Source of the DNA: JAUSIF01 sp040901465
GTDB taxonomy: Bacteria; Pseudomonadota; Alphaproteobacteria; Rhizobiales; Xanthobacteraceae
Direction: 5' to 3'
Assembly (NCBI GenBank): GCA_040901465.1
Contig: JBBDYN010000054.1
Span: 1-64,000, forward strand
DNA length: 64,000 nt
The position numbers and the translations under genes were made by a program. This document shows positions 7,079-15,461 of this stretch, one piece after another. How positions within the stretch are numbered: position 1 is the stretch's first letter; the number at the start of each line of letters is the position of its first letter. The notes beneath the pieces are model-generated. The model had not been told where the DNA came from and ran no database searches. It saw nothing but the letters and a program-made list of their open reading frames with translations.

Positions 7079-9072
7079 GCAGCGACCGCACAGAGAAATT
7101 TCCGGTGCCGCCGGGCCGCCTGCTCGACGCGGTGCGAGCCGCCGCGCGCCAGGAGCAGTTTCTTGAAGTCGTTTCGCCGGAAGATGCGAAAGCGCGCTTC
7201 GAGCGGCATCTCGATCTGAAGCCGCTCGCGGCTGAGAGAGTCTTGCTCGCCAACGCGCTCGGCCGCGTGCTTGCGCACGACATTGCAGCGCCGATCGACA
7301 CCCCGCCCTTCGACCGCTCGAACGTCGACGGCTTCGCCGTGAGCGCCGCCGACACGACGGGCGCGAGTGATAGCGCGCCGCGCCGGCTTCTCCTCAATGC
7401 CGAGGTTCTCACTTGCGGCACGGCGGCGACGCTGACGGTCGCGCCCGGCACGGCGACGGCGATCGCGACCGGCGGCGTGGCGCCGCGCGGTGCCGACGCC
7501 GTCGTAATGATCGAATGGACCGACCTCATCGAAACCGACAAGGGCCCCGCGATCGAGCTGCGCCGTGCGGTCGCGCCCGGCCAGTTCGTATCGTACGCAG
7601 GCTCCGACATCGCCCGCGGCGAAACGCTGCTCCGCCGCGGTGCGCTGCTCGGCTCGCGCGAAATCGGAATGCTCGCCGCGGTCGGTATCGATTCCATCGC
7701 AGTCGTGCGGCGCCCGAAGGTCGCCGTGCTCTCGACCGGGGACGAACTGACCGAGCCCGGCAAGTCGCTCAAGCCGGGCGCGGTCTACGACAGCAACGGC
7801 CCGATCATCGCCGCCGCTGTGACCGAGGCGGGCGGCGAGGCCGTCGCGTTCGGCGCGTTCCCGGACGACGAGGCGAAGCTCGATGCCGCCGTGCGCCGCG
7901 CGCTGGAAAGTTGCGACATGGTCGTACTTTCCGGCGGCACGTCGAAGGGCGCCGGCGATCTTTCCCATCGCATTGTCTCCAAGCTCGGAAAACCGGGCAT
8001 TTTGGTGCATGGCGTGGCTTTGAAGCCCGGCAAGCCCCTTTGCCTCGCCGTCATCGGCAGGAAGCCGGTGGTGGTGCTGCCGGGCTTTCCGACCTCGGCG
8101 ATCTTTACGTTCCATGCCTATGTCGCGCCGGTGCTGCGGACCTTCGCGGGTCTTCCGCTGGAAGCCGCCGAGCGCATCGAAGCGACGATCCCTGTGCGGC
8201 TGCCTTCGGAGATGGGCCGCAAGGAATTCGTGTTGGTCGCGCTCGTGGCAGGCGAGAGCGGTCCGGTCGCGCTGCCGATGGGCAAGGGTTCGGGCGCCGT
8301 CACCACTTTTTCCGAGGCGGACGGCTTCATCGAAGTGGACGCGCTCGCGAGCGCCCTCGACGCCGGCACGCATGCGCAGGTGACGCTGCTCGGCAAGGCC
8401 GCGCGCATGCCCGATCTCGTGCTCACCGGGAGCCATTGCATCGCGCTCGACGTGGTACTCGGCCGTCTCGCCGAGCAGGGCTTCACCACGCGCCGCGTCG
8501 CCGTCGGCAGCCTGGGCGGCGTTGCCGCTGCTAGGCGCGGCGAATGCGATCTCGCGCCGGTGCATCTGATGGATCCCGCGAGCGGAAAATATAACGAGCA
8601 TCTCCTTGAGCCCGGCCTGTCGCTTGTGCGCGGCTGGGATCGCATGCAGGGCGTCGTCTACCGCTCGGGCCATCCGCGCTTCGAAAGCAAGAAGGCCGCC
8701 GACGCCGTGAAGGCCGCGATTGCCGATCCCGGCTGCCTCATGGTGAACCGCAATGCCGGCGCCGGCACACGCGTCCTGATCGATCAGTTGCTCGGTGGCG
8801 CGCGCCCTGGCGGGTACGGCAACCAGCCGCGCTCGCACAACGCGGTCGCTGCCGCCGTGGGCCAAGGCCGCGCCGACTGGGGCGTCGCGATCGAGTCCGT
8901 CGCGCGGCTTTACCGGCTCGGCTTTCTGCCGCTCGCGCCCGAGCACTATGACTTCCTGCTGGTCGAATTCCGCCGCGAGAGCCCCGCGGTGCAGGCTTTT
9001 CTCGCGGCGTTGCGCGATCCGGCGGTGCGCGAGAAGATTGCGGCGCTTGGCATGCGCCCCGCCGATGTATGA
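7075..9072 (+). CDS. MoeA fused to a periplasmic-binding-protein-like domain
   Basis: About 665 residues. Residues ~30-420 are a MoeA-type molybdopterin molybdotransferase (FDRSNVDGFAV, VLSTGDEL, LSGGTSKGAGD, VLPGFPTSAI). Residues ~440-660 form a PBP-like domain (LTGSHCIALD, NRNAGAGTRVLIDQLL, AESVARLYRLGF-type segments) that resembles molybdate/LysR effector-binding folds, without a signal peptide. Such MoeA-PBP proteins occur in bacteria and archaea; the added domain may sense or deliver a metal oxyanion or cofactor. The frame is open far upstream, but the ATG at 7075 overlapping the previous stop is the clear start. The next gene follows after 42 bases. Confidence 0.85.
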   Translation: MSSDRTEKFPVPPGRLLDAVRAAARQEQFLEVVSPEDAKARFERHLDLKPLAAERVLLANALGRVLAHDIAAPIDTPPFDRSNVDGFAVSAADTTGASDSAPRRLLLNAEVLTCGTAATLTVAPGTATAIATGGVAPRGADAVVMIEWTDLIETDKGPAIELRRAVAPGQFVSYAGSDIARGETLLRRGALLGSREIGMLAAVGIDSIAVVRRPKVAVLSTGDELTEPGKSLKPGAVYDSNGPIIAAAVTEAGGEAVAFGAFPDDEAKLDAAVRRALESCDMVVLSGGTSKGAGDLSHRIVSKLGKPGILVHGVALKPGKPLCLAVIGRKPVVVLPGFPTSAIFTFHAYVAPVLRTFAGLPLEAAERIEATIPVRLPSEMGRKEFVLVALVAGESGPVALPMGKGSGAVTTFSEADGFIEVDALASALDAGTHAQVTLLGKAARMPDLVLTGSHCIALDVVLGRLAEQGFTTRRVAVGSLGGVAAARRGECDLAPVHLMDPASGKYNEHLLEPGLSLVRGWDRMQGVVYRSGHPRFESKKAADAVKAAIADPGCLMVNRNAGAGTRVLIDQLLGGARPGGYGNQPRSHNAVAAAVGQGRADWGVAIESVARLYRLGFLPLAPEHYDFLLVEFRRESPAVQAFLAALRDPAVREKIAALGMRPADV

Positions 9073-9114
9073 TTTGGAACAGAGTGTGCCCTTGTGTTGT
9101 TCAAGGCTTCAGTG

Positions 9115-10401
9115 ATGCGAGTATTTCGCCCCCTCGTCCTCGTCCTGTCATTCGCACTGCTGGCGTCCGCGGCGCACGCACAGTTGCGCGGCCACGGCGG
9201 GCCCGTGCGCGCGGTCGCGGTCGCGCCTGACGGCAAGAGCGCGATCTCCGGCAGCTTCGACACCTCCGCGATCCGCTGGTCGCTTCAGCGAAATTCCGCC
9301 GAGCAGGTGCTGCGCTTCCACGAGAGCGCCGTGAACGCGGCTGCCATTCTCAAGGACGGCCGCCTCGCCACCGGCGGCGAGGATGGCAAGATTGCGATAT
9401 GGGCGCCGGGCAATCCGCAGCCGGTGCGCACCTTCGAAGGCCACACCGCGCCCATCGTCTCGCTCACGGTCTCGCCCGACAGCGCGACCATTGCCTCCGC
9501 ATCGTGGGATCGCACGATCCGACTCTGGCCGCTCGCGGGCGGCGAGCCGCGCGTGCTCAACGGCCACGATCAGAACGTGAACGGCGTCGCCTTCACGAGC
9601 GATGGCAAGACGCTCGTGAGCGCCGGCTATGACGCGACCGTACGCATCTGGCCGCTCGCGGGCGGCGCGCCGGTCATCGTCACCTTGCCGACGCCGCTCA
9701 ACACGGTGGCGATCGCTCCGGACGGTGAGATCGCCGCCGCCGGCGCCGACGGCAAGGTCTATTTCCTTTCACCAGGCGGTGAGAAACACGGCGACGTCGA
9801 GGTGGGCGAGACTCCGATTATCGCCGTCGCCGTCTCCAATGACGGCGCGCTCGTCGCCGCTGCCGGAATTCGCGGCTCAGTCGGCGTCATCGAGCGGCAA
9901 GCCCGCAAGCTCGCCCGCACGCTGGTGGGCCCAGGTCTCCCGGTCTGGTCGGTGTCGTTTTTCCCGGACAACAAGACGCTTCTTACCGGCGGCACCGACC
10001 GCATGGTGCGCCGCTGGGACGCGAGCACCGGCGACCACATCGGCACCGTTGCGCTCGGCGGCGCCGAGGACCCGCTCGCGGCCTTCGCCAATGACCGCGG
10101 CGCAGAGGTGTATAAGGCCTGCGTCGCCTGCCACACCCTCTCGCCCGACGAGGGCAACCGTGCGGGGCCGACGCTGCACGGGATTTTCGGCCGCAGGATC
10201 GCGACGCTTTCCGGCTACAATTTCTCGCCGGCGCTGAAGAAGCTCGAGATCGTCTGGAGCAAGGAGACGGTGGCCCAGCTGTTCGAGGTCGGCCCGATGA
10301 AATACACGCCTGGCACAAAAATGCCGGAGCAGCGCATCACTTCCACCGACGACCGCAAGGCGCTCGTTGATTTCCTGGAAAAAGTGACGAAGGCGAAATA
10401 G
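9115..10401 (+). CDS. Secreted WD40 beta-propeller fused to cytochrome c
   Basis: About 428 residues from ATG 9115. A Sec signal peptide occupies residues 1-22 (cleavage after AHA). Residues ~25-320 contain seven or so WD40 blades (GHGGPVRAVAVAPDG, FEGHTAPIVSLTVSPD, LNGHDQNVNGVAF). The last 100 residues are a class I cytochrome c: haem-binding C336-V-A-C-H340, and probable axial M403 in TKMPEQRI. It is therefore a periplasmic electron carrier with a built-in protein-binding scaffold. Its position between moeA-like genes and the iron-sulfur/FDH genes suggests electron transfer for a molybdoenzyme. A palindromic repeat follows the stop codon. Confidence 0.85.
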   Translation: MRVFRPLVLVLSFALLASAAHAQLRGHGGPVRAVAVAPDGKSAISGSFDTSAIRWSLQRNSAEQVLRFHESAVNAAAILKDGRLATGGEDGKIAIWAPGNPQPVRTFEGHTAPIVSLTVSPDSATIASASWDRTIRLWPLAGGEPRVLNGHDQNVNGVAFTSDGKTLVSAGYDATVRIWPLAGGAPVIVTLPTPLNTVAIAPDGEIAAAGADGKVYFLSPGGEKHGDVEVGETPIIAVAVSNDGALVAAAGIRGSVGVIERQARKLARTLVGPGLPVWSVSFFPDNKTLLTGGTDRMVRRWDASTGDHIGTVALGGAEDPLAAFANDRGAEVYKACVACHTLSPDEGNRAGPTLHGIFGRRIATLSGYNFSPALKKLEIVWSKETVAQLFEVGPMKYTPGTKMPEQRITSTDDRKALVDFLEKVTKAK

Positions 10402-10409
10402 TTGTTCTC

Positions 10410-10494
10410 GTCATGCCCGGCCTGGACCCGGGCATCCGTGAAGCATCGCCGTCGTTAGGCGGCCGATGGATGCCGGGACAAGTCCGGCAATGAC
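10410..10494. repeat. Dispersed palindromic repeat (GTCATGCCCGG type)
   Basis: An imperfect inverted repeat: GTCATGCCCGG at the left end, GTCCGGCAATGAC at the right, with GGGCATCC (10430-10437) against GGATGCC (10468-10474). It lies between convergent genes and may also serve as a terminator. A related element is at 24731-24852, and a probable tail is at the window start. Confidence 0.65.
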
Positions 10495-10497
10495 AAG

Positions 10498-12528
10498 TTA
10501 GGTTTTGCGCTCTCGCTCTTCGCGCTCGCGCAGATAGTCCTCGGTGGTGCGGACCTTCGGCCGCTCCGGTGCGCCGTAGGGATCGACGGAATCCGCAGTC
10601 ATGGCGATCACGCGGCAGTCCTCGCACATCTTGAGCACGTCGAGCCGCTGCGGCTGGCCCTTGAACATCCAGTGCTTGCCTTCGAGCTTCGCCGTGACGC
10701 GCTCGATCGTGCTCTTGGTGCCGAACGGCTTGCCGCACTGGATGCAGTGGAACGGCTCTTCTTGCTTCAGCACGCGCGCGGGCGCGGTCACCGCGGTGAA
10801 ATCGATCTGCGGCACGAGGCTAATGACTCTCTCCGGGCACGTTGCCTGGCACAGCCCGCACTGCACGCACGCGTCCTCGGCGAAGCGCAGCATCGGCCGC
10901 TCGGGGTCGTCGAGGAGCGCGCCGGTCGGGCACGCGGAAACGCACGAAAGGCAAAGCGTGCAGCCTTCCACGTTGACTTCGATCTTGCCGAACGGGGCTC
11001 CTTCCGGAAGCGCGATGACGTCGACCGGCGCCGGGGCCGCGCGATGCAGCTCGCGCACCGCGAGCTTCATCACGTCGCGTTTGGCGCCGACGGGCTGGAA
11101 GCTCGCGGGAATCTTGATGGGCTTTCCCGCCTTGATCGCGCGCAGCGCGGAGCCGAGCGCGTCCGGATCGTCAGTCTCGATCGTGCCGATCAGTCCCTGA
11201 CCGAAACCGAGACCGGCCAGCACCGGCTCAAGATAGGAAATCGTCCTTGCAATCGCAGTCACATCGTGGCGCGGCTTCGCGCGCAGGAGAAAGCGAACCG
11301 CCGACGCGCCATAGGCGAACGCGCCCGCGACGGTCTCCAAGCCCACTTGCGTCATTTCGTTGACGGCGACCGGAAGCACGTTCGCCGGCAATCCGTGGCC
11401 GTGGCGCGCGAGGGCGTCGATCATCTCGTCGCCGTGCGGTGCATCGTGCAGCAGCACGACCGGTTCCTTGCCGCCCGCCTCGCGATAGACATTGAGCAGG
11501 GTGCGCAGCTTCCGCATCAGCGCGTCCGCGCTCGGCAGCGAATAGGACGCTGCTCCCGTTGGGCACACCGCGGCGCACGCGCCGCACCCAGCGCAGATAT
11601 TTTCGTCGATCCTGACGTGGTCGCCGTTCGGCGTGATCGCGCCCGTGGGGCAGAGATCGAGACAGCGGTGGCAGCCCACGATCTTCGAGCGCGAATGCGC
11701 GCACAGATGCTCGGCGAAAATCACGTAGCGCGGCTTGTCGAAGGTGCCGACGAGATCGCCCGCCTTCAGCACCGCGCGCAGCACTGCCGCCGGATCGCCG
11801 GGATCGGCGCGCACATAGCCGTCGCGCAGGTCATGCGCCGGAAACAGCGGTGCGCCGCCCGACAGATCAAACACGATGTCGCAAGTCGATGTGGCGCCGT
11901 TGCGCGCGGCGCCCCATGCGACCTTGTCGCGCGAGGAGGGCGCGGGCTGCGCGAAATCGTCGACCGAGAGCTCGAATGCGCCGAGATAGCCTTTGGCGCT
12001 GCGGATCGTGCCCTTGACCACGGGAAATTCGGTGACGCGCGGGGGAGAAATCTCGCCTGGCTTCGTGAGCATCACCGTGACGTCGAGCCGGTCCTTCAAG
12101 AGCTTTGCCGCTTCGATCGCGCCTTCGTCGCGGCCATAGATGAGCGCCACGCCCTCGCTCGAGAGACTGGCGATCGGAAAGTCCGGCATGGGCTCGGCTG
12201 CGGCCGCGATCAGCGCTGCCATTTTCGGTCCGGCGGCCTTGGCGTCCTTCGACCAGCCCGCGGTTTCGCGCACGTTCACGAATACGATCTCGGCCTCGGG
12301 CGCGGCCTCGCTTGCGACTTCGGAAAAGAGCGGTGCCTCCTGCGTGCACGCGACCGTGAGCGGTGCGCCGCCGGCGAGTTCCGCCTTGAACTTCTCGAGC
12401 TCGACCCGGCACAGGTGCCGCGCCGCCTTGAGCTTCGCGCCCTTGCAGCCGAGTTCGATCGCGGTCCCGTCGAGCGGCATCGTGTCTTCGCACGAGCAGA
12501 CGAGAAGGGTGCGCGTACGCTCCGTCAT
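10498..12528 (-). CDS. Multi-[4Fe-4S] ferredoxin-type protein of the FDH locus
   Basis: 676 residues, cytoplasmic. Four ferredoxin-like clusters appear in two pairs: CHRCLDLCP and CAGCGACAAVCP in the middle, then CTLCLSCVSACP and CVQCGLCQATCP near the C-terminus. A further Cys pair set (CIQCGKPF ... CEDC) at the end may bind zinc or a fifth cluster. The N-terminus has a C-S-C element. The ribosome site CGGAGGA precedes the ATG. The gene is divergent from the fdh operon, with 122 bases between starts. A role in passing electrons from formate oxidation, or in cofactor maturation, fits the place, but the partner is unknown. Confidence 0.8.
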   Translation of the reverse strand: MTERTRTLLVCSCEDTMPLDGTAIELGCKGAKLKAARHLCRVELEKFKAELAGGAPLTVACTQEAPLFSEVASEAAPEAEIVFVNVRETAGWSKDAKAAGPKMAALIAAAAEPMPDFPIASLSSEGVALIYGRDEGAIEAAKLLKDRLDVTVMLTKPGEISPPRVTEFPVVKGTIRSAKGYLGAFELSVDDFAQPAPSSRDKVAWGAARNGATSTCDIVFDLSGGAPLFPAHDLRDGYVRADPGDPAAVLRAVLKAGDLVGTFDKPRYVIFAEHLCAHSRSKIVGCHRCLDLCPTGAITPNGDHVRIDENICAGCGACAAVCPTGAASYSLPSADALMRKLRTLLNVYREAGGKEPVVLLHDAPHGDEMIDALARHGHGLPANVLPVAVNEMTQVGLETVAGAFAYGASAVRFLLRAKPRHDVTAIARTISYLEPVLAGLGFGQGLIGTIETDDPDALGSALRAIKAGKPIKIPASFQPVGAKRDVMKLAVRELHRAAPAPVDVIALPEGAPFGKIEVNVEGCTLCLSCVSACPTGALLDDPERPMLRFAEDACVQCGLCQATCPERVISLVPQIDFTAVTAPARVLKQEEPFHCIQCGKPFGTKSTIERVTAKLEGKHWMFKGQPQRLDVLKMCEDCRVIAMTADSVDPYGAPERPKVRTTEDYLREREERERKT

Positions 12529-12650
12529 TAATCCTCCGGCTACCGGCGTGGAACGCCCGCTTCTTGCGGGTATGACCGGCGGCGGGTGCAGGCTATAATT
12601 GTAGCAATGAAAATGTAAGGGCCTGACAGCTCAAGGATTTGGGACCAATC
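12529..12650. promoter_or_regulatory. Divergent promoter region of the fdh operon
   Basis: This 122-bp gap serves the iron-sulfur protein (left) and the fdh operon (right). TATAAT at 12594-12599 matches a sigma-70 -10 element for the rightward operon; no good -35 is obvious 17 bases upstream. The hairpin-like CGCCCGC...GCGGG around 12553-12570 is also present. No known regulator site could be recognised. Confidence 0.35.
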
Positions 12651-13412
12651 ATGCCGAGCGAGTTGCGTAGCCGGATCCACACTCCTTATACGCCGGACCT
12701 CGATCTGCCGCCGGCGTTCCGCGTCGTCACGCTGCGCGAGGCCGGCGACGCCTTCGATCACGCGCAGAAGATCGCGGCGAAGGAGGGTGCCGGCACGCTC
12801 GTCTGGGTGCGGCGCTTCGACATCGTAGAGTTCGCGGTGGTGCTGGAACCCGAGGAACCGCTCGCCGCGGCGCGCCGCTCGCACTATCTCGCGCTTTGTG
12901 CGCTCTATGACGCGCTCGCCGTGCACGCGCCTCCCGAGAAGTTGATCCAGTTCGTATGGCCGGATGCGATCCTGGTTGACGGCGGACTTGTCGCCGGAAC
13001 GCGGCTCGGCTGGCCGAAGAATGCCGACGAGAAGGAACCCCCGGCTTGGCTCGTGTTCGGCGCCATGGTCCGTACGGCGATCATGGGCGTGGGCGAGCCG
13101 GGCTCGCGTCCCGATGCCGCGGCACTCGAGGATGAGGGCTTCGACGAACTCGGCTCCGGCCGCCTAATCGAAACCTTCGCGCGCCACCTGATGGTCTGGA
13201 CCGACATGTGGCAGCAGGACGGCTTCCGCCCGATCGCCGAGCATTATTTGCGGCGTGTCGGCGCGGACGAGCCGGTCGAGCGCTCGATTGACGGCGTCGG
13301 CGACCTCCTCGCGCGCCGCAAGGGCAAGCTCGACACCGAGAAGAAGAAACTGGTGCCCGCGCTCAAGCAGCTCGCCTGGTACGACGCCGAGTCGCGTGGA
13401 CTGAAGCTATGA
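12651..13412 (+). CDS. Biotin/lipoate ligase-fold protein, first gene of fdh operon
   Basis: About 253 residues. The core resembles biotin/lipoate protein ligases (FVWPDAILVDGGLVAGTRLGW is the counterpart of KWPND...DGxKLAGIL), followed by a C-terminal helical part; similar proteins are annotated with DUF4444. The catalytic Lys of KWPND is Val here and the glycine/arginine-rich adenylate loop is not evident, so real ligase activity is doubtful. The ATG at 12651 is preferred over a TTG four codons upstream. It overlaps the next gene by 4 bases. Its place at the head of an FDH operon points to maturation of the enzyme or its cofactor, by inference only. Confidence 0.65.
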   Translation: MPSELRSRIHTPYTPDLDLPPAFRVVTLREAGDAFDHAQKIAAKEGAGTLVWVRRFDIVEFAVVLEPEEPLAAARRSHYLALCALYDALAVHAPPEKLIQFVWPDAILVDGGLVAGTRLGWPKNADEKEPPAWLVFGAMVRTAIMGVGEPGSRPDAAALEDEGFDELGSGRLIETFARHLMVWTDMWQQDGFRPIAEHYLRRVGADEPVERSIDGVGDLLARRKGKLDTEKKKLVPALKQLAWYDAESRGLKL

Positions 13413-13945
13413 AGCTTCTGCGCACGATCCGGCTCGACCCATCCGACACCTTCGTGTTTGAGCGGGCGGCGGAGCCGGGCGAATGGGCCGTCTCCGGTGC
13501 GTTCGTCTTTTGGGACAGCGATCCAGCACAACTCGCGGGTAAGCCGCGCACGTCGTTTCGCTCCGGGTTCCTCGGGGTCGACTCGCTCGGCTGGTCGACA
13601 CTGGTGCAGATCGTGGAAGCGAAGGATGCGGATCGCGCGGTCCTCGTCGACGCACTCGCAGAGCGGCTCGTCGAGCGCTTCGGCGCGCCCGATCTCGAGA
13701 CGGCACGCAAGGCGGCCGACGAAGAGGTGACCTTCGCCGCCTCGCTCTGCGATCACCCGGCCGACACCCTCGTCGCCGTCCACCGCACCGTCGAGGACGG
13801 CGCGATCCGCGAGGCCTTTCGCACGCTGCGCGCGCGCGGCGGAGCGAAGCCGCTCCGCGCCTTTGCCTTCCTGGAAGTGGAGGGCGATGAATCGCCGGCG
13901 GAACAGGTCGATCTCGCCGGGCTCGCAAAAGAGAATAGGAAATGA
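13409..13945 (+). CDS. Uncharacterised FDH-operon protein (DUF6505-like)
   Basis: 178 residues, acidic, with no signal peptide or membrane segment. I associate it with the small DUF6505 family found next to formate dehydrogenase genes; this is from memory and moderate at best. The sequence has a conserved-looking N-terminal beta-rich part (LRTIRLDPSDTFVFERAA, WAVSGAFVFW) and a C-terminal alpha/beta part. It has ATGA overlaps with both neighbours, so it is made in step with them. A role in FDH assembly is inferred from the operon alone. Confidence 0.6.
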   Translation: MKLLRTIRLDPSDTFVFERAAEPGEWAVSGAFVFWDSDPAQLAGKPRTSFRSGFLGVDSLGWSTLVQIVEAKDADRAVLVDALAERLVERFGAPDLETARKAADEEVTFAASLCDHPADTLVAVHRTVEDGAIREAFRTLRARGGAKPLRAFAFLEVEGDESPAEQVDLAGLAKENRK

Positions 13946-14949
13946 AGGACTTCTGGCTCTCCTGCGGCCACCACCTCCTCGACCGCGACGAGGGCGGCGG
14001 GCTCGTGGTCACCGACGAGTTCCTGAAAGTCTATCTCGCGCGTCCGGAGCTTGCACCGCCGCCCGATGCCTGCGTCGTCGAGAAGTCGCTCCACGCCGCC
14101 CTCATGGCCGATCCGCAACGCCCCGTTGATGCTGGAGAGATCGCGGCGATCGCCGATCCCGATGCACGCGAGAACTGGACAATGATGATCGCCTTCCGCG
14201 ATCGTCTCCTGCGCCATCCCACGATCGAGGCCGCTTATCTCGCGCTCGTACGCGGCGGCATCGGCGCCACGCCGCCGATCTTCATCAATCAGCTCGTGCA
14301 CGTGATCCTGCGCAACGTCCTCGATGAATGCGAGGACCCGTGGATCCTGCGCGCCGCCGAGATGTTCTTCCGGCCGCAGAGGATCACCGTGCACGAAGGC
14401 GCGCTGCTCGCCGCCGACGAAGAAGTGATCGCGGGCGACAATCCCGCCCAGGTTTCCCCGCTCGTCGGTATGCTCGGCATCGAGGTTTCCGCCGACATAG
14501 ACGTCTTGGTCGATGAGAACGTCGAGACCTATTTCGAGCGCAGCGACCGCCACGATATGGCGCTCGATCTGACCGCCGGCCGCCGCGGGCATCATGCGCT
14601 CGCCCGGGTGATCGAGCGCTGGGTCGGGCATCTCCTGAACGTCGAGGTCGAGGCGGAGCCGCTCACCGAAGTGCAGAACGTCAATCTCACCTGGTACGTC
14701 GGCCTCGACGCCGAGGGCACCAGGATCGGCGATCTCCTCTGGAACGGTGAATCGCTCGATGATGCCACTGGCGCCCGCGTGGCCGCGCTTTATCGCCTGA
14801 AATTCCGCGATCCCGCGGTGGCCGCCGAGGCGGTCAAGGGCGAGCCGGTTTATCTCATTCTCGCCACGACCCAGGATAAGGTCCTGCGCATGAAGCCGCA
14901 GAACCTGGTGACCGGGCTTCCGGTGCGCCATCTGGAGGCAGTCAGTTGA
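13942..14949 (+). CDS. Uncharacterised FDH-operon protein (DUF6352-like)
   Basis: 335 residues, soluble and acidic, beginning MKDFWLSCGHHLLDRDEGG. It is recalled as DUF6352, a family seen in fdh clusters of Hyphomicrobiales. No catalytic motif is recognisable. The N-terminal CGHH and several conserved-looking His and Asp residues could bind metal, but this is speculation. It starts inside the stop of the upstream gene (ATGA), and its own TGA overlaps the TTG start of the next gene. Confidence 0.6.
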   Translation: MKDFWLSCGHHLLDRDEGGGLVVTDEFLKVYLARPELAPPPDACVVEKSLHAALMADPQRPVDAGEIAAIADPDARENWTMMIAFRDRLLRHPTIEAAYLALVRGGIGATPPIFINQLVHVILRNVLDECEDPWILRAAEMFFRPQRITVHEGALLAADEEVIAGDNPAQVSPLVGMLGIEVSADIDVLVDENVETYFERSDRHDMALDLTAGRRGHHALARVIERWVGHLLNVEVEAEPLTEVQNVNLTWYVGLDAEGTRIGDLLWNGESLDDATGARVAALYRLKFRDPAVAAEAVKGEPVYLILATTQDKVLRMKPQNLVTGLPVRHLEAVS

Positions 14950-15461
14950 GCATTGTGAAGCCGCTGAAGAGCTTTTCCGTGGGCGTCGTCGTCGAGCGGA
15001 CGCGCGCGGCGAGCCAGTGGATCGATTACATCTGGCGTCCGGTCACCGTGCTTCCCGGCGTGCCCGACACCGAGCCCTGGACCAAGCTGTCCGACGACGG
15101 CGAGCGGGCTACGTACTATGTGGGTGCCGCGGACGTCGAACTCTATCCCTCGGACACGACGCAGTATCGCGACAATCTGCAATCGAATTCGCCGTTGCTT
15201 TGGGTCGCGCTGCGGCCGACCGGCGGCGAGCCGCCATATTCGCTGCTCTCGGTCACCGCGGACTCCGCGGAAGGGGAAGCGCTGACCGAAACCGGTGTCG
15301 ATCTCGTCGATACCGTGCCCATGCCCGACGAAATCGCCGACATGGTTGCGCGGTTCGTGACCGAACACCACGTTGAGCGGGTGTTCTTCAAGCGCAAGCG
15401 CCAGGAAGCCGATCCCGAGGCGCTTGCGCGTGAGCCGCCGTTGCGCAAGGACCGCCGATGA
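14946..15461 (+). CDS. DUF3305 family protein of the fdh operon
   Basis: 171 residues. The opening VVVERTRAASQWIDYIWRP is the typical DUF3305 signature. The family almost always travels with DUF3306, a TorD-type chaperone and a Tat-exported formate dehydrogenase, for instance in Shewanella-type fdh loci. The start is probably the TTG at 14946, overlapping the preceding stop by 4 bases. No signal peptide is present. The molecular function is not known; accessory work in FDH maturation is inferred from the conserved neighbourhood. Confidence 0.75.
   Translation: MSIVKPLKSFSVGVVVERTRAASQWIDYIWRPVTVLPGVPDTEPWTKLSDDGERATYYVGAADVELYPSDTTQYRDNLQSNSPLLWVALRPTGGEPPYSLLSVTADSAEGEALTETGVDLVDTVPMPDEIADMVARFVTEHHVERVFFKRKRQEADPEALAREPPLRKDRR

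Noticed and set aside
6823..8946. 707-codon minus-strand frame opposite the MoeA-like genes
   Set aside because: It is antisense to two conserved MoeA-type proteins and has no domain of its own.
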